DNA from: Kalaharituber pfeilii
Lineage: Eukaryota; Ascomycota; Pezizomycetes; Pezizales; Pezizaceae
DNA length: 10,198 nt
Reading direction: 5' to 3'
NCBI GenBank assembly: GCA_015179045.1
Contig: WHUZ01000357.1
Location: 1 to 10,198, forward strand
The translations under genes were made by a program, and so were the position numbers. Under the pieces are notes generated by a model. It saw only the letters and a list, made by a program, of their open reading frames with translations, made no database searches and had not been told where the DNA came from. Positions 1 through 6,778 of this stretch are shown piece by piece; position 1 is the stretch's first letter; each line of letters starts with the position of its first letter.

Positions 1-1
1 A

Positions 2-830
2 TAGGAATTTATTAATCTCCAACAGCAACTCAAGCACAATGCTAATAAGTATAAGCAATATTATGAATCATAAATCCAAGCCAAAGCCCAAGCTTGAGAA
101 ACTAAGCTTTGAGAACAGCTAGAGAAGGAAAAAGTTGATCATGAAGCAATAGTCCTAGCTACCGCTGAGAAGTACTAACTCAAAATAGAGACTGCCAAAC
201 TCAAGTGGAAAGTAGATACTATAGAAAAGATATAGAATCTAGAGCAATAGTACACTAAGGATACAAATGCTACTACTAGCAAAGCCTTAGATAAGAAGAG
301 AGCCATCATTGCTACCTTAGAGTTTCAATTACAGAATGCCAGGATCCTCCTTGACAAACAAAAGGTGGAGCAGAAAGACCTAGAAGAGAAAATTCTATTC
401 CAAGAAGAGGTTATTAGAGCTAGTCAAGGATAGATAACAATATTAGAAGCAGAAATTACCTCCCTTAAGAACCAGAATAAAGAACTACAAGACAAAGTAG
501 TAGCTCTGAAAGTTGTACTTCTACCATCTCAACCACTAATAAGATTACCATCTCTAGCATGAACAGTGACCACTATCCTCTCCATCCAACCAGCATCATC
601 TTCTCTTCCAAAAAAGAAAGCTAGGTATGGGACTAGATGATGAGATTCACCTGAACTAGGGCCCACTAGCCAGTACATCCCATTTGCCTGTCTTTCTACT
701 CTAAGAACTTGGGATAGTCACTTGGATAGATTACAAGTATGGAAGTTAGAAGTAATAGACTTAGTATACCTTCGAGAGTATCGCCGAACCTTTACTAAAG
801 AAGATACCAAATTTCTGTATGTATACTAAT
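2..830 (+). pseudogene. gag N-terminal region with long coiled coil (level 0, decayed)
   Basis: Frame 2 from position 2 gives a Gln/Lys/Glu-rich protein with leucines and isoleucines at heptad-like spacing, clearest at about 250-540. It is broken by TAA at 71-73, several TAG codons and TGA codons. CAA/CAG and CGA are the obvious ancestral codons, since the surrounding text reads smoothly across them. After about 530 the coil ends and a Pro/Ser-rich stretch follows. From about 650 to 840 the frame continues with Trp, Tyr and Leu residues into the capsid-like region. A coiled-coil extension in front of the capsid is known in some fungal gypsy elements. The assignment to gag rests on position before the capsid and zinc knuckle. 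The start codon lies outside the window. Confidence 0.68.
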
Positions 831-869
831 CTCTAACTAAAGAGGTAGCAGAATGGCATAGCTAAAACA

Positions 870-1370
870 AATATGTACATGAGTCCAGAGGCTCAGAGAG
901 ATACTATATTGGAAAAATAGATGGACAATTTGACAGAGGGAATGGGAATCCATATACAAGAGTAGCAAATATGAGATAAACTTGATACCCATACACAGAA
1001 AGGCAAAATCATAAACTATATCAATGCTATGAAGAAAATGAACCACCTCGCTAATTATGATAATAAAATGTTTAAAGACAAGGTAGTTAAAGGGTTGAAA
1101 AGAAATATTGCCTAATTCTTCCTCATGCAGCCAAGAGTACCCAATAAATTGCTTAATAACTGGTATAAATGCATAATAATAGTTAGCATGCAGGATAAGT
1201 GAACAATGCAAGTTGTAGGTCATACTAGTAGTAACAAACCTAGTAGCCATTTAAAGGGAAAACAATCTATGGACAAGAAAAAGGACAGTATGGAATCTAC
1301 GACCTCTAACCCCAACTCATACCTCCCGAATCCTCCAAGGAACTCAGTATCAAATGGAAGACCAATAGGA
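870..1370 (+). pseudogene. gag capsid-like region (level 0, decayed)
   Basis: Frame 3 reads through a helical, Lys/Asn-rich protein with MDNLTEGMGIHIQE near 925-970 and INAMKKMNHLANYDNKMF near 1020-1075, followed by KGLKRNIA near 1090-1115. The pattern (helical block, then a short motif before a run of basic residues) is that of retrotransposon gag capsid domains, in which one of the last helices carries a phrase like 'F.RGL...I'. Stops are TAG at several places, TGA and TAA. Around 1200-1370 it becomes Ser/Asn/Pro-rich, as linkers before the nucleocapsid usually are. An open frame on the opposite strand (837-1250) has no recognisable protein and is taken as a shadow. No domain search was possible. 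Confidence 0.6.
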
Positions 1371-1372
1371 AA

Positions 1373-1414
1373 TACTCTCACTATGGAAGAAAAGGCTACA
1401 CTTTCAGCAAGTGC
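1373..1414 (+). pseudogene. Ruined CCHC zinc knuckle of gag nucleocapsid (level 0)
   Basis: Frame 2 codes YSHYGRKGYTFSKC. The spacing is exactly that of the retroviral-type zinc knuckle, Cx2Cx4Hx4C, with three of the four zinc ligands replaced by Tyr (positions 1, 4 and 9) and only the last Cys kept. Each change is one transition: TGC to TAC, TGT to TAT and CAC to TAC. In an intact element this motif binds the genomic RNA for packaging. Its place after the capsid-like region and before a Lys-rich tail supports the call. Although short, the match of spacing, Gly and flanking basic residues is hard to explain by chance. Confidence 0.74.
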
Positions 1415-1640
1415 ATAGTTATAGAGATAGTGAAGAAGTAGAAGCTGACCTAGCAAACTAATTAGTTACATAATAAGAGGAAAAGAGATGACAATAAGAA
1501 GAAGGACAAAAAGGAGGTAAGGAAGATTAAACAAGAAAATAAAGGAGACTCGGCTGGGATGCAGACTCACAGCTTAGTATCCTATATTACTACTCTCAAC
1601 AAATCTGAGTTAGAAAACTAGAGAAGCAGATCTTAGCTAA
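1415..1640 (+). pseudogene. Basic C-terminal tail of gag (level 0, decayed)
   Basis: Frame 2 continues directly from the zinc-knuckle remnant and gives a strongly Lys/Arg-rich stretch (NKRKRDDNKKKDKKEVRK at 1472-1525), then a mixed segment ending KSELEN near 1590-1616. TAG codons again stand where CAG fits. Such basic tails after a knuckle help bind nucleic acid. The reading frame changes to frame 3 after about 1640, so gag and pol are now in different frames. Whether this reflects a programmed frameshift or a later indel cannot be told from one decayed copy. Confidence 0.55.
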
Positions 1641-2320
1641 CAAAGTATCTGCCCTCCTCCTAATCCTCCAGTTGGCTTCACTCCTCCTCTAATCCTTGAA
1701 GAACCTCTAGCAAACAAATCAATCATCTGTAAGGTCGAGCTAAAATGGAAAGAAGATGGTGTCTAGAAATCCATAATGATTAGGGCATGTATCAATGCTG
1801 GAGCAGAAATAACTATGCTCACTAACAAACTACCAGTCCCATACATCAAAAGAAAATTCCTCATTAAGATCAGAAGAGCCGGTAGAGTACTTCTACCTAA
1901 TACTGGAACTAAATATATCTCGAAACTTTAAATGACCCTCATCGATGATACTAGAAAGATTCATAAAGAGCTAATTAATTTCGATATAGGCGATAGAGAT
2001 TATAACTATAATGCATTATTATCTATAACCTAGCTGGCTAGTCACTAGCTATACATTGATTGGAACTCAGGCTATCTTGAACTAAATTATACTAAATGCT
2101 TAGAACATATCAAGGCTAGATATTTTGAACTTTACAAAGTAGAAGAACTGTACACAACTGAAGAATAGCAAGCAGGACAAGTATTCTTTGGAGGGTACTT
2201 ATGTATTGTGGGAAGGAAAATACCTCAAGTGCATATTTACCAAACAAAAGCTGGCAAGAAGGTAACCTTTGACCTAGCAGTATAGAAAAAGAAATTCCTG
2301 AAAGTTTTTAACCTCGAGAC
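1641..2320 (+). pseudogene. Aspartic protease region of pol (level 0, decayed)
   Basis: Frame 3 opens with a Pro-rich linker (PPPNPPVGFTPPLI, about 1650-1691). It then gives IRACINAGAEITMLTN at about 1779-1826, matching the retropepsin active-site block (hydrophobic-D-[ST]-G-A-E-x-[NS]); the catalytic Asp is now Asn (a G-to-A change, GAT or GAC to AAT) at 1794-1796 and the Ser/Thr is now Ala. Further on come a second hydrophobic block near 2010-2035 and DWNSGYLELN near 2058-2087, which fits the end of the protease fold where gypsy elements have an 'LG.DWL' phrase and a Trp-containing strand. The protease would cut the Gag-Pol polyprotein in the virus-like particle. With its Asp lost and several stops it is dead. 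Confidence 0.72.
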
Positions 2321-2329
2321 CACAGCAAA

Positions 2330-2501
2330 ACTACCCTCACACTGATTATACAACTATTACATACCTTTACAAGAAGGACAACAACCTTCATAGGGACCTA
2401 TTTACTAATTAAGTGAGAAGGAATTGGAAATCCTTAAAGAATATATTAAACAGATGTTAAAAGAAGGAAAGATCTGACCCCTACAATCTCCAGCAGGTAT
2501 A
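2330..2501 (+). pseudogene. Reverse transcriptase, N-terminal part (level 0, interrupted)
   Basis: Frame 3 gives the conserved entry of Ty3/gypsy RT: a 'YN.YIPLQEG' phrase, GPIY at 2394-2405, LSEKELEILKEYIKQMLKEG from about 2409 to 2468, then K-I-stop-P-L-Q-S-P-A-G ending at 2498. This corresponds to the family's 'L..YI.E.L..G.I..S.SPAG.P.LFV' block. The text stops after the ATA codon at 2499-2501 and the next residues (PILFIPKK) are found at 9240. The break is therefore an insertion, not a loss. Stops at TAG and TAA again replace Gln codons. Confidence 0.86.
2497..2501 (+). repeat. Target-site duplication GTATA, left copy (level-1 insertion)
   Basis: GTATA here is repeated at 9235-9239. Removing one copy together with 2502-9234 rejoins the RT reading frame (Ser-Pro-Ala-Gly-Ile then Pro-Ile-Leu-Phe) with no codon lost. 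Five base pairs is the usual duplication for Ty3/gypsy-type integrases. Confidence 0.9.
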
Positions 2502-2680
2502 TGTTACAGCTAAGGTAAGACTTACGGAGTTAGTTCCAGAAGCACCGCCAGAGACGTATGCTAAAGATGTGACTGATCACCACTAGGTAATGTCTACTGA
2601 TAAATGGCGGTTGCCTACTGAAGTGTGTGTTGAAGTTACATATAGTCTACTAATATATGTACATGCATCACAGACCTTAC
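2502..2680. repeat. Extra 179-bp segment at the outer end of the left level-1 LTR
   Basis: The right level-1 LTR has no counterpart of this segment, yet the GTATA duplication lies outside it. It starts TGTTACAG and is followed at 2681 by TGTTACGG, so a TGTTAC direct repeat brackets it. Near its ends lie an imperfect inverted repeat, CTAAGGT at 2510-2516 and ACCTTAC at 2674-2680. No open frame or known motif is seen in between. It could be a small insertion (MITE-like) that duplicated TGTTAC, or LTR sequence missing from the other copy. Its first bases also resemble the first bases of the level-2 LTR read on the - strand (TGTTACGGCTAAGGT). Confidence 0.6.
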
Positions 2681-2919
2681 TGTTACGGGTTGCAACTGAC
2701 TATCTTGCAAACCGTTGTACCAAAAGGTAGAACTACTGGTGACCCTTAGTAGTACGGTCGGGATATATAGGAGTATCTATGTATACGGGCTCTTGGTACC
2801 AGTTTGCACTAGGTCTTCAGGCATAGCAGGGGTGGGCTGGTCACATGACCTCGTAGCTCCCTGCATTTTAGCCCTGCTCTGGGTATGCTTACATACCGCC
2901 ATGTCATACTATTATGACA
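2681..2919 (-). repeat. Level-1 left LTR (3' LTR of the element)
   Basis: A 239-bp repeat of 8996-9234. On the - strand it begins TGTCATAATAG and ends CGTAACA, the TG...CA form of LTRs. By hand count it differs from the other copy at 27 sites, of which 26 are transitions. A TATATA at 2764-2769 lies about 150 bp in from the LTR start and could be the core promoter. The outermost 20 bp, 2901-2920, form an 8-bp perfect inverted repeat around a 4-base loop. Open frames crossing it have no recognisable product. Confidence 0.84.
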
Positions 2920-2934
2920 TTACTTCCCCCTTAA
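2920..2934 (-). promoter_or_regulatory. Polypurine tract of level 1
   Basis: On the - strand this reads TTAAGGGGGAAGTAA and is followed at once by the LTR start TGTCATAA. It would prime plus-strand DNA synthesis during reverse transcription and sets the orientation of the element. The level-2 tract has the same layout: a G run, then TAA, then TG. Confidence 0.72.
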
Positions 2935-2945
2935 TAGAGTACATC

Positions 2946-2950
2946 CCGGA
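2946..2950 (+). repeat. Target-site duplication CCGGA, left copy (level-2 insertion)
   Basis: CCGGA here and at 8809-8813 immediately flank the level-2 LTR pair. The site is inside level 1, about 27 bp from its left LTR, which fixes the order of insertion. Confidence 0.85.
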
Positions 2951-3691
2951 TATTACAGGCGTGAGGTGCTCGGCTCCGGTGGGCACTGAAAGGCACCGGA
3001 TGTTGCGGCTACAGTGAGGAAAACGGCAATGCCGACATCGTCCCGGAAGTGTGAATACGGCAGGTCGGAATGGCTACGGAGGTGTATATGGCGGACCGGA
3101 AGGGCAGCTACTCGGCAGGGAGCACGCAGCGGAGTGGAGCGATTCATAGGCGTAATGATAGAATGATAGGTTCAGAGTTATAGAGAAACTGACAGAACAC
3201 CGCTAGTGTCTTGATTCTTCTAACTATGCTATCGCTAGCCGGCGCTTATATAGACTTCAGCGCAGCCATACATGAGGGGTTAACAAATGAATAATTGGCT
3301 AGCAACGCAGCGATTCCTTATCAATGCCAATACCAGTGGTAATAAGCATACGTAATGAAAACATGCAAAAATAGTACGAGACAAAGATAACGAATGTACT
3401 AATGTATATACGTATATAAATAAAGCTTCCGTAACTCGAGTGTATGCATCAAGCTGCATTCCGGATGATACACCCTTCTATAGTACTACCCTATCGAAAC
3501 GATGCGAGAATCAACAGCCAAGCCTAATGGGTAATTAGTCCGGTCAATCAGCGTTGGTCTTATGTTCAATTATAGGGTCAGCGTTTTCCCCTTGGCGGGT
3601 AAGTCTTCACCTTTAGCTGTGGCAGCTAATTAGTAGTAGAACCCTTGCCCCTTGCCACAGTGGTAGGCAAGTTTCCACCTTAGCCGTAACA
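2951..3691 (-). repeat. Level-2 left LTR (3' LTR)
   Basis: 741 bp, paired with 8069-8808. On the - strand it begins TGTTACGGCTAAGG and ends CTGTAATA. The expected terminal inverted repeat is TGTTAC...GTAACA, so the last CA has become TA, a transition seen in both copies. A TATA box, TATATAAG on the - strand (3245-3252), lies about 440 bp from the LTR start, a reasonable U3 length. Against the other LTR, about 50 transitions, one clear transversion and one single-base indel were counted by eye. Confidence 0.9.
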
Positions 3692-3704
3692 TTACCCCCC
3701 CGTT
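3692..3704 (-). promoter_or_regulatory. Polypurine tract of level 2
   Basis: On the - strand this reads AACGGGGGGGTAA, immediately followed by the 3' LTR start TGTTACGG. It would prime plus-strand synthesis. It also appears to lie inside the last codons of the polyprotein: read as Lys-Arg-Gly-Gly-Asn-Val-Thr-Ala, the frame passes through the tract into the LTR. Confidence 0.8.
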
Positions 3705-4689
3705 TAGGGTACTCGTCCCGAGTAACAATCACCAACAGAAAACCGAACTAATTGGGATTGTGGGTCTCATACTTTGGCTATCGACATACCTTATACGTGA
3801 AGTAACACACGAGCTGAACCGCAGTTGCCTGTAGCCAATGGCTGAGACTGGTGTATCTTTCACTCATTATCAGTGAGCTGTTAAAAACCTTCCTAAAGAC
3901 AAAACCCGGTAGGAAAAAGTCTTCGTAAGGAAAAGGGACTCATGTCAACAAACCATCCGAGTAGCATAGCAGCACAGAATTCCCATTTGTGTGATATGCT
4001 CTGTCCCATGAGCATCAATGCTTTATTGGACCATAGGGTCCTGAAGGCTTCCTCAGATATTGATCGTGGAACTCTCTGACAGATTCCAATGATCTATAAA
4101 GATTCTCAACCGTTTCTCAAGTCTCGTCATCTCTGCCACAGTTCGGTCATAGAAGATATGGAGATACTATTTGGGAGTCTGTATTACACACTCTCTGCAA
4201 TACCAGACGTTGTGTATCAGAGACTCTGTCAGTCTGGAGGTGGTACGCAGTACAGAGTTGGAGTTTTGTAATGTCTTTTCGAAGGGCTGAGGCAAATTGT
4301 AGTCCACCTTCAGAGGAGATATAGCGGGGTAGACCAAATTGCCTGAGGACGTCATTGAAGGCGTTGGCGATGTCTCGAGTTGTCCAAGTATTTTTTGCCA
4401 GTGTATAGTGCAGCGCTACATTTCGGTGAACCGGTTTGTGACAACTAAAATAGTATTAAAGCCCTTGGTAGTTCTCCAACAAAGTCTATAGCTATCTCCT
4501 CAAGGCTTCCTACTAGTAGGCATTAGCATAAGTCTAGTTTGCCTCGAATGTTGGTCGGCTTTGGCCTTCAGGCAGGCTGCACAACCGGCGACATAATCAG
4601 CTACTCAGCCATCCCAGTAGAAGTTCTGAGAGAGGAGTCTGATACACACCCTAGTGTCGGGCCACGTTACTATCGTGGCATCATCATTA
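3705..4689 (-). pseudogene. Integrase of level 2 (decayed)
   Basis: On the - strand YVAGCAACLKAKP (about 4592-4554) carries the CxxC (4572-4583) of the HHCC zinc domain. SLEEIAIDFVGELP then gives the first catalytic Asp (4484-4486). LLKVDYNLPQPFEKTLQ (near 4315-4265) fits the 'SD.G.QF.S.FW..L' block with the second Asp. TSRLTES (about 4235-4221) fits the '...TERVNQ' block with the Glu. So the DDE catalytic positions can be traced, over several frames. Below about 4100 no conserved text was recognised until the last codons, RGGNVTA, at the polypurine tract. A chromodomain, common at this end in fungal gypsy elements, could not be seen. Integrase would have joined the element DNA to the CCGGA target. 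Confidence 0.82.
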
Positions 4690-5264
4690 TCACGTTTGGG
4701 TACCTAGCCCGTCATCGTTCCTCATCCATTCATCACCGTTGACCCCAAGGATATTAGTCCACACGTCTTCCACTTCACCAGTCCGAGATGGAGCATCCGC
4801 TTTGCCGTTAGGCTGATATAATCGAATTCGGAAAGTTTCTGGCTCCAGTTGGGTTGCTGGTTGTTGAGGCATTGTTTGGTGGTGAAGTACGTGGTGTATA
4901 GTGGATGGTGAAGACGGTGAACTTAATTCCCAATAACTCTATCGTCCATTTGTACAATCAAGGATTACCAAGAGTTCGTTATCGTGAATAGAGTAGTTTC
5001 GTTTGCAGGGGTCAGTATTCGGGAGTGGTACTCGCAGGTGTGAAGGGTGGTAATGTTATTCTTAAGCTCAAGACGCCAGCGAGTGCGTAGTCTGAGCAGT
5101 CGGTTTCACAATCGTAGGCAGGGATCGATCAAACTGTCGCAGTATGGGGGCACTGATAAACTTGTCTTGGAGTTCCGTAAAAGCAGCTTGCTGCTCTGCG
5201 CCCCCCAAAGAAAGGGTATGTCTCCAGTCAAGGCTTGTAAGCGGTCGGGTTGTAGCGGAGTAAA
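4690..5264 (-). pseudogene. RNase H region of level 2 (decayed)
   Basis: After the connection region the - strand reads AAFTELQDKFISAPILRQFD and LPTIVKPTA (about 5210-5120), the block that leads into gypsy RNase H; the first catalytic Asp of the 'DAS' motif is not kept. Scattered matches follow (YHSRILTPAN near 5020-4990, NWSQKLSEFD near 4850-4820), and finally FRIRLYQPNGKADAPSR (about 4833-4783), the conserved C-terminal 'Y.PG..N..AD.LSR' phrase with its Asp. RNase H removes the RNA template during DNA synthesis. Several frames are needed to follow it. Confidence 0.8.
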
Positions 5265-5498
5265 TTAAGTCGGCGGTAGCAGTTGAGGACAAATCGGCGG
5301 CAGCAGTTTGCAAAGCCTAAAAAGGCTTGCACCTTCTTTTGTCGGCTGTGGCCAGTCATGAATGGTAGAGAGTTTGAACGGGTGCATCTTAATCTCGAGG
5401 CTATCAATAAAATGACCAAGGAATATGGTTTCGTGCACATGGAACTCGCACTTTGGCGCGAGCCCATGTTTGCTCAATCTTGGTAAGCACTTTTCCAC
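5265..5498 (-). pseudogene. RT thumb/connection region of level 2
   Basis: An open piece of 77 codons starts MEKCLPRLSKHGLAPKCEFH, then VHETIFLGHFIDSLEIKMHP, then STIHDWPQPT. This is the highly conserved gypsy stretch after the YxDD box ('L...L.L...KCEF....FLG..IS..G..M.P.K...I..WP.P'). The next block, VQAFLGFANCCRRFV, is found in a neighbouring frame (about 5369-5325), showing another frameshift. A partial 25-bp tandem duplication (5271-5310) disturbs the text just after it. Confidence 0.88.
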
Positions 5499-5946
5499 TA
5501 TCCTTTTATGGTCTCATTCGGACTTGCCTTGATAGATTAAGAGTCCAGGTACCAAACAACTCTACCGATGCAAGTGGGGATCTCATCCATCATCTCCTCG
5601 AAGGAGGCAGGTATGTTGATGAGTCCAAGAGGTATGACTGGGTACTTCGAATAAGCCTTTGAATGTGTCTGACAGCTGCCGTTCGTCACCTGACTTAATT
5701 CATATGGGGTTGTTGCCATTATCGAGATCGAGTTTGGTAACCCATTTACTGCTTTGGGTCTTTTTGAGGAGTTCCGACGTTAAGGGCAAAGGGTGTTTGT
5801 TCGGAGTGGTGAGTTCGTTTACTGCCCTTATAATCAATGCACGGTCAGAGGGACCCATCTATCTTCCAAAAAAAATCGGTGAAGCTGCTTTTGACCTTGA
5901 CCTTCGTATCTTTCCTACTGATAGGTGTTCGATGATATACCTCTAA
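5499..5946 (-). pseudogene. Reverse transcriptase of level 2, fingers and palm (decayed)
   Basis: The - strand shows the RT blocks in order over shifting frames: YIIEHLSVGKIRRSRS with SPIFF (about 5939-5870), PCIDYKG (5824-5844), PFALN (5780-5800), KLDLDNG-like text near 5720-5745, then IPLGLINIPASFEEMMDEI (about 5635-5580) and the catalytic box as YLDS at 5540-5551. The usual box is Y-x-D-D; here the second Asp is lost because of a small frameshift, after which LIY and IVEKCL continue in another frame. RT copies the element RNA into DNA. The disrupted box and stops rule out activity. The order and the FGL-like motif identify it firmly as gypsy-type RT. Confidence 0.88.
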
Positions 5947-6586
5947 AGAGCCTCATCTTCTTCCCAGGTATACTGGACCATGGGGAGGCTTTGCATATAA
6001 ATCTCGAAAGGGATTGCATGATCCCAGCTTTGGTGAGGAGGTAAGCGGCATACCTATTCCTCAAGAAAAAACATTAACGTATCGCGAGTACTAGTGCTCG
6101 CTTGCATCAATCAATGAAATATCACCCTCTTCAAGGGGATCACCAGAAAGAACAACTCAACGCGAGTGCAAGACCATCAACATGCAACGATGCATTCGCG
6201 ATATCATAGCTTCGCTCAACTCAAAGACAAATCCTGCCTTGATGAGAGTTCAAAACAAAAAAAAAAATCAAAAAGACTTATCAACTTCTCGTAACGCCAT
6301 TGACTCAGACACAATCAATAATGCATCCGCCGATATCCATAACTTCGGCGTCGAAATCGAGAACAAATTCCTTAATCGTCTGGCGGGAGTTCAGAACAGA
6401 AGGCGAAATAAAATCAACGAATGCCTTATCAGATTTTCCTGGAATGCCAATAGAAGGCACATAATCCCAAGCGGAGGAAACAGAATCGGGAACCGGGACG
6501 CCAGAAAATGAAAACGAAAGCGAAAACGAAAACGAAAGATTCACAAGAATCTTGATCATCGCAGGTCTTACTTCGTGACCTCATCT
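5947..6586 (-). other. Protease-to-RT linker of level 2, little recognisable
   Basis: 640 bp between the protease and RT remnants. One open piece (6559-6305) reads FVLDFDAEVMDIGGCIIDCV near its end, which may be the remainder of the protease or the linker to RT, but no family could be named. A phrase like KPPHGPVY near 5970-5995 fits the approach to RT in this family. A low-complexity tract of GAAAAC/GAAAGC-like hexamers lies at 6505-6538. A + strand open frame (6182-6511) is taken as a shadow. Confidence 0.5.
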
Positions 6587-6778
6587 TCAACTCCTTACCC
6601 AGTCTGCCAAGGAAACAATCGGCGCAGGGGCCGCACGGTCCACAATAGCCCTAACGGTCTTCCCAGTTTTGAATTTTACCTCGCAACTGAGGAAGTCACT
6701 GTGACGGGGAGTCCTACATACTGAGCAGGGTCCCCATCCACTCCAAGTTAGACAGTTCAGTGATCCTCTCAGATCCAT
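6587..6778 (-). pseudogene. Aspartic protease of level 2 (decayed)
   Basis: The open piece includes SCEVKFKTGKTVRAIVDRAA at about residues 30-49, then PAPIVSLA. This fits the retropepsin entry: a beta strand, a Lys/Gly turn, then hydrophobic-Val-Asp-x-Gly-Ala with the catalytic Asp. The Asp is present, but the following residues are Arg-Ala where Cys/Ser/Thr-Gly would be expected. The flap and C-terminal half are not in this frame. Protease between gag and RT is the standard order. Confidence is moderate because only about 30 residues can be matched. Confidence 0.62.

Larger units (their letters stand above)
1..2501 (+). mobile_element. Level-0 Ty3/gypsy retrotransposon, left part (gag, protease, start of RT)
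   Basis: This is the left part of an old Ty3/gypsy element whose 5' end lies before the window. Read with stops ignored, it runs in order through a coiled-coil gag N-terminus, capsid-like region, zinc-knuckle remnant, basic tail, protease and RT N-terminus, using frame 2 (codons starting at 2, 5 and so on), then frame 3, then frame 2 (about 1340-1640), then frame 3 to 2501. The sequence is AT-rich and almost lacks CpG (one in the first 600 bases). Most in-frame stops are TAG or TAA where CAG or CAA would fit, which points to C-to-T decay. The RT is interrupted exactly at 2501 and resumes at 9240. No 5' LTR is visible. Confidence 0.88.

Noticed and set aside
837..1250. 137-codon open frame on the - strand
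   Set aside because: It lies opposite the level-0 gag capsid region, has no recognisable motif and an odd hydrophobic, His/Tyr-rich composition as expected from the complement of Lys/Asn-rich coding DNA.
1..2501. Reassigned genetic code with TAA/TAG as glutamine
   Set aside because: In-frame TGA, loss of the protease Asp and zinc ligands, and frame changes show decay; the same region is CpG-depleted as expected from cytosine deamination.
2502..2919. A single 418-bp level-1 LTR
   Set aside because: The right copy matches only the last 239 bp; the 182 bp before it (8814-8995) shows no similarity to 2502-2680 on either strand by eye, despite the similar length.
2715..3017. 100-codon open frame on the + strand
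   Set aside because: It spans the end of the level-1 LTR and the start of the level-2 LTR, which are unrelated non-coding repeats.
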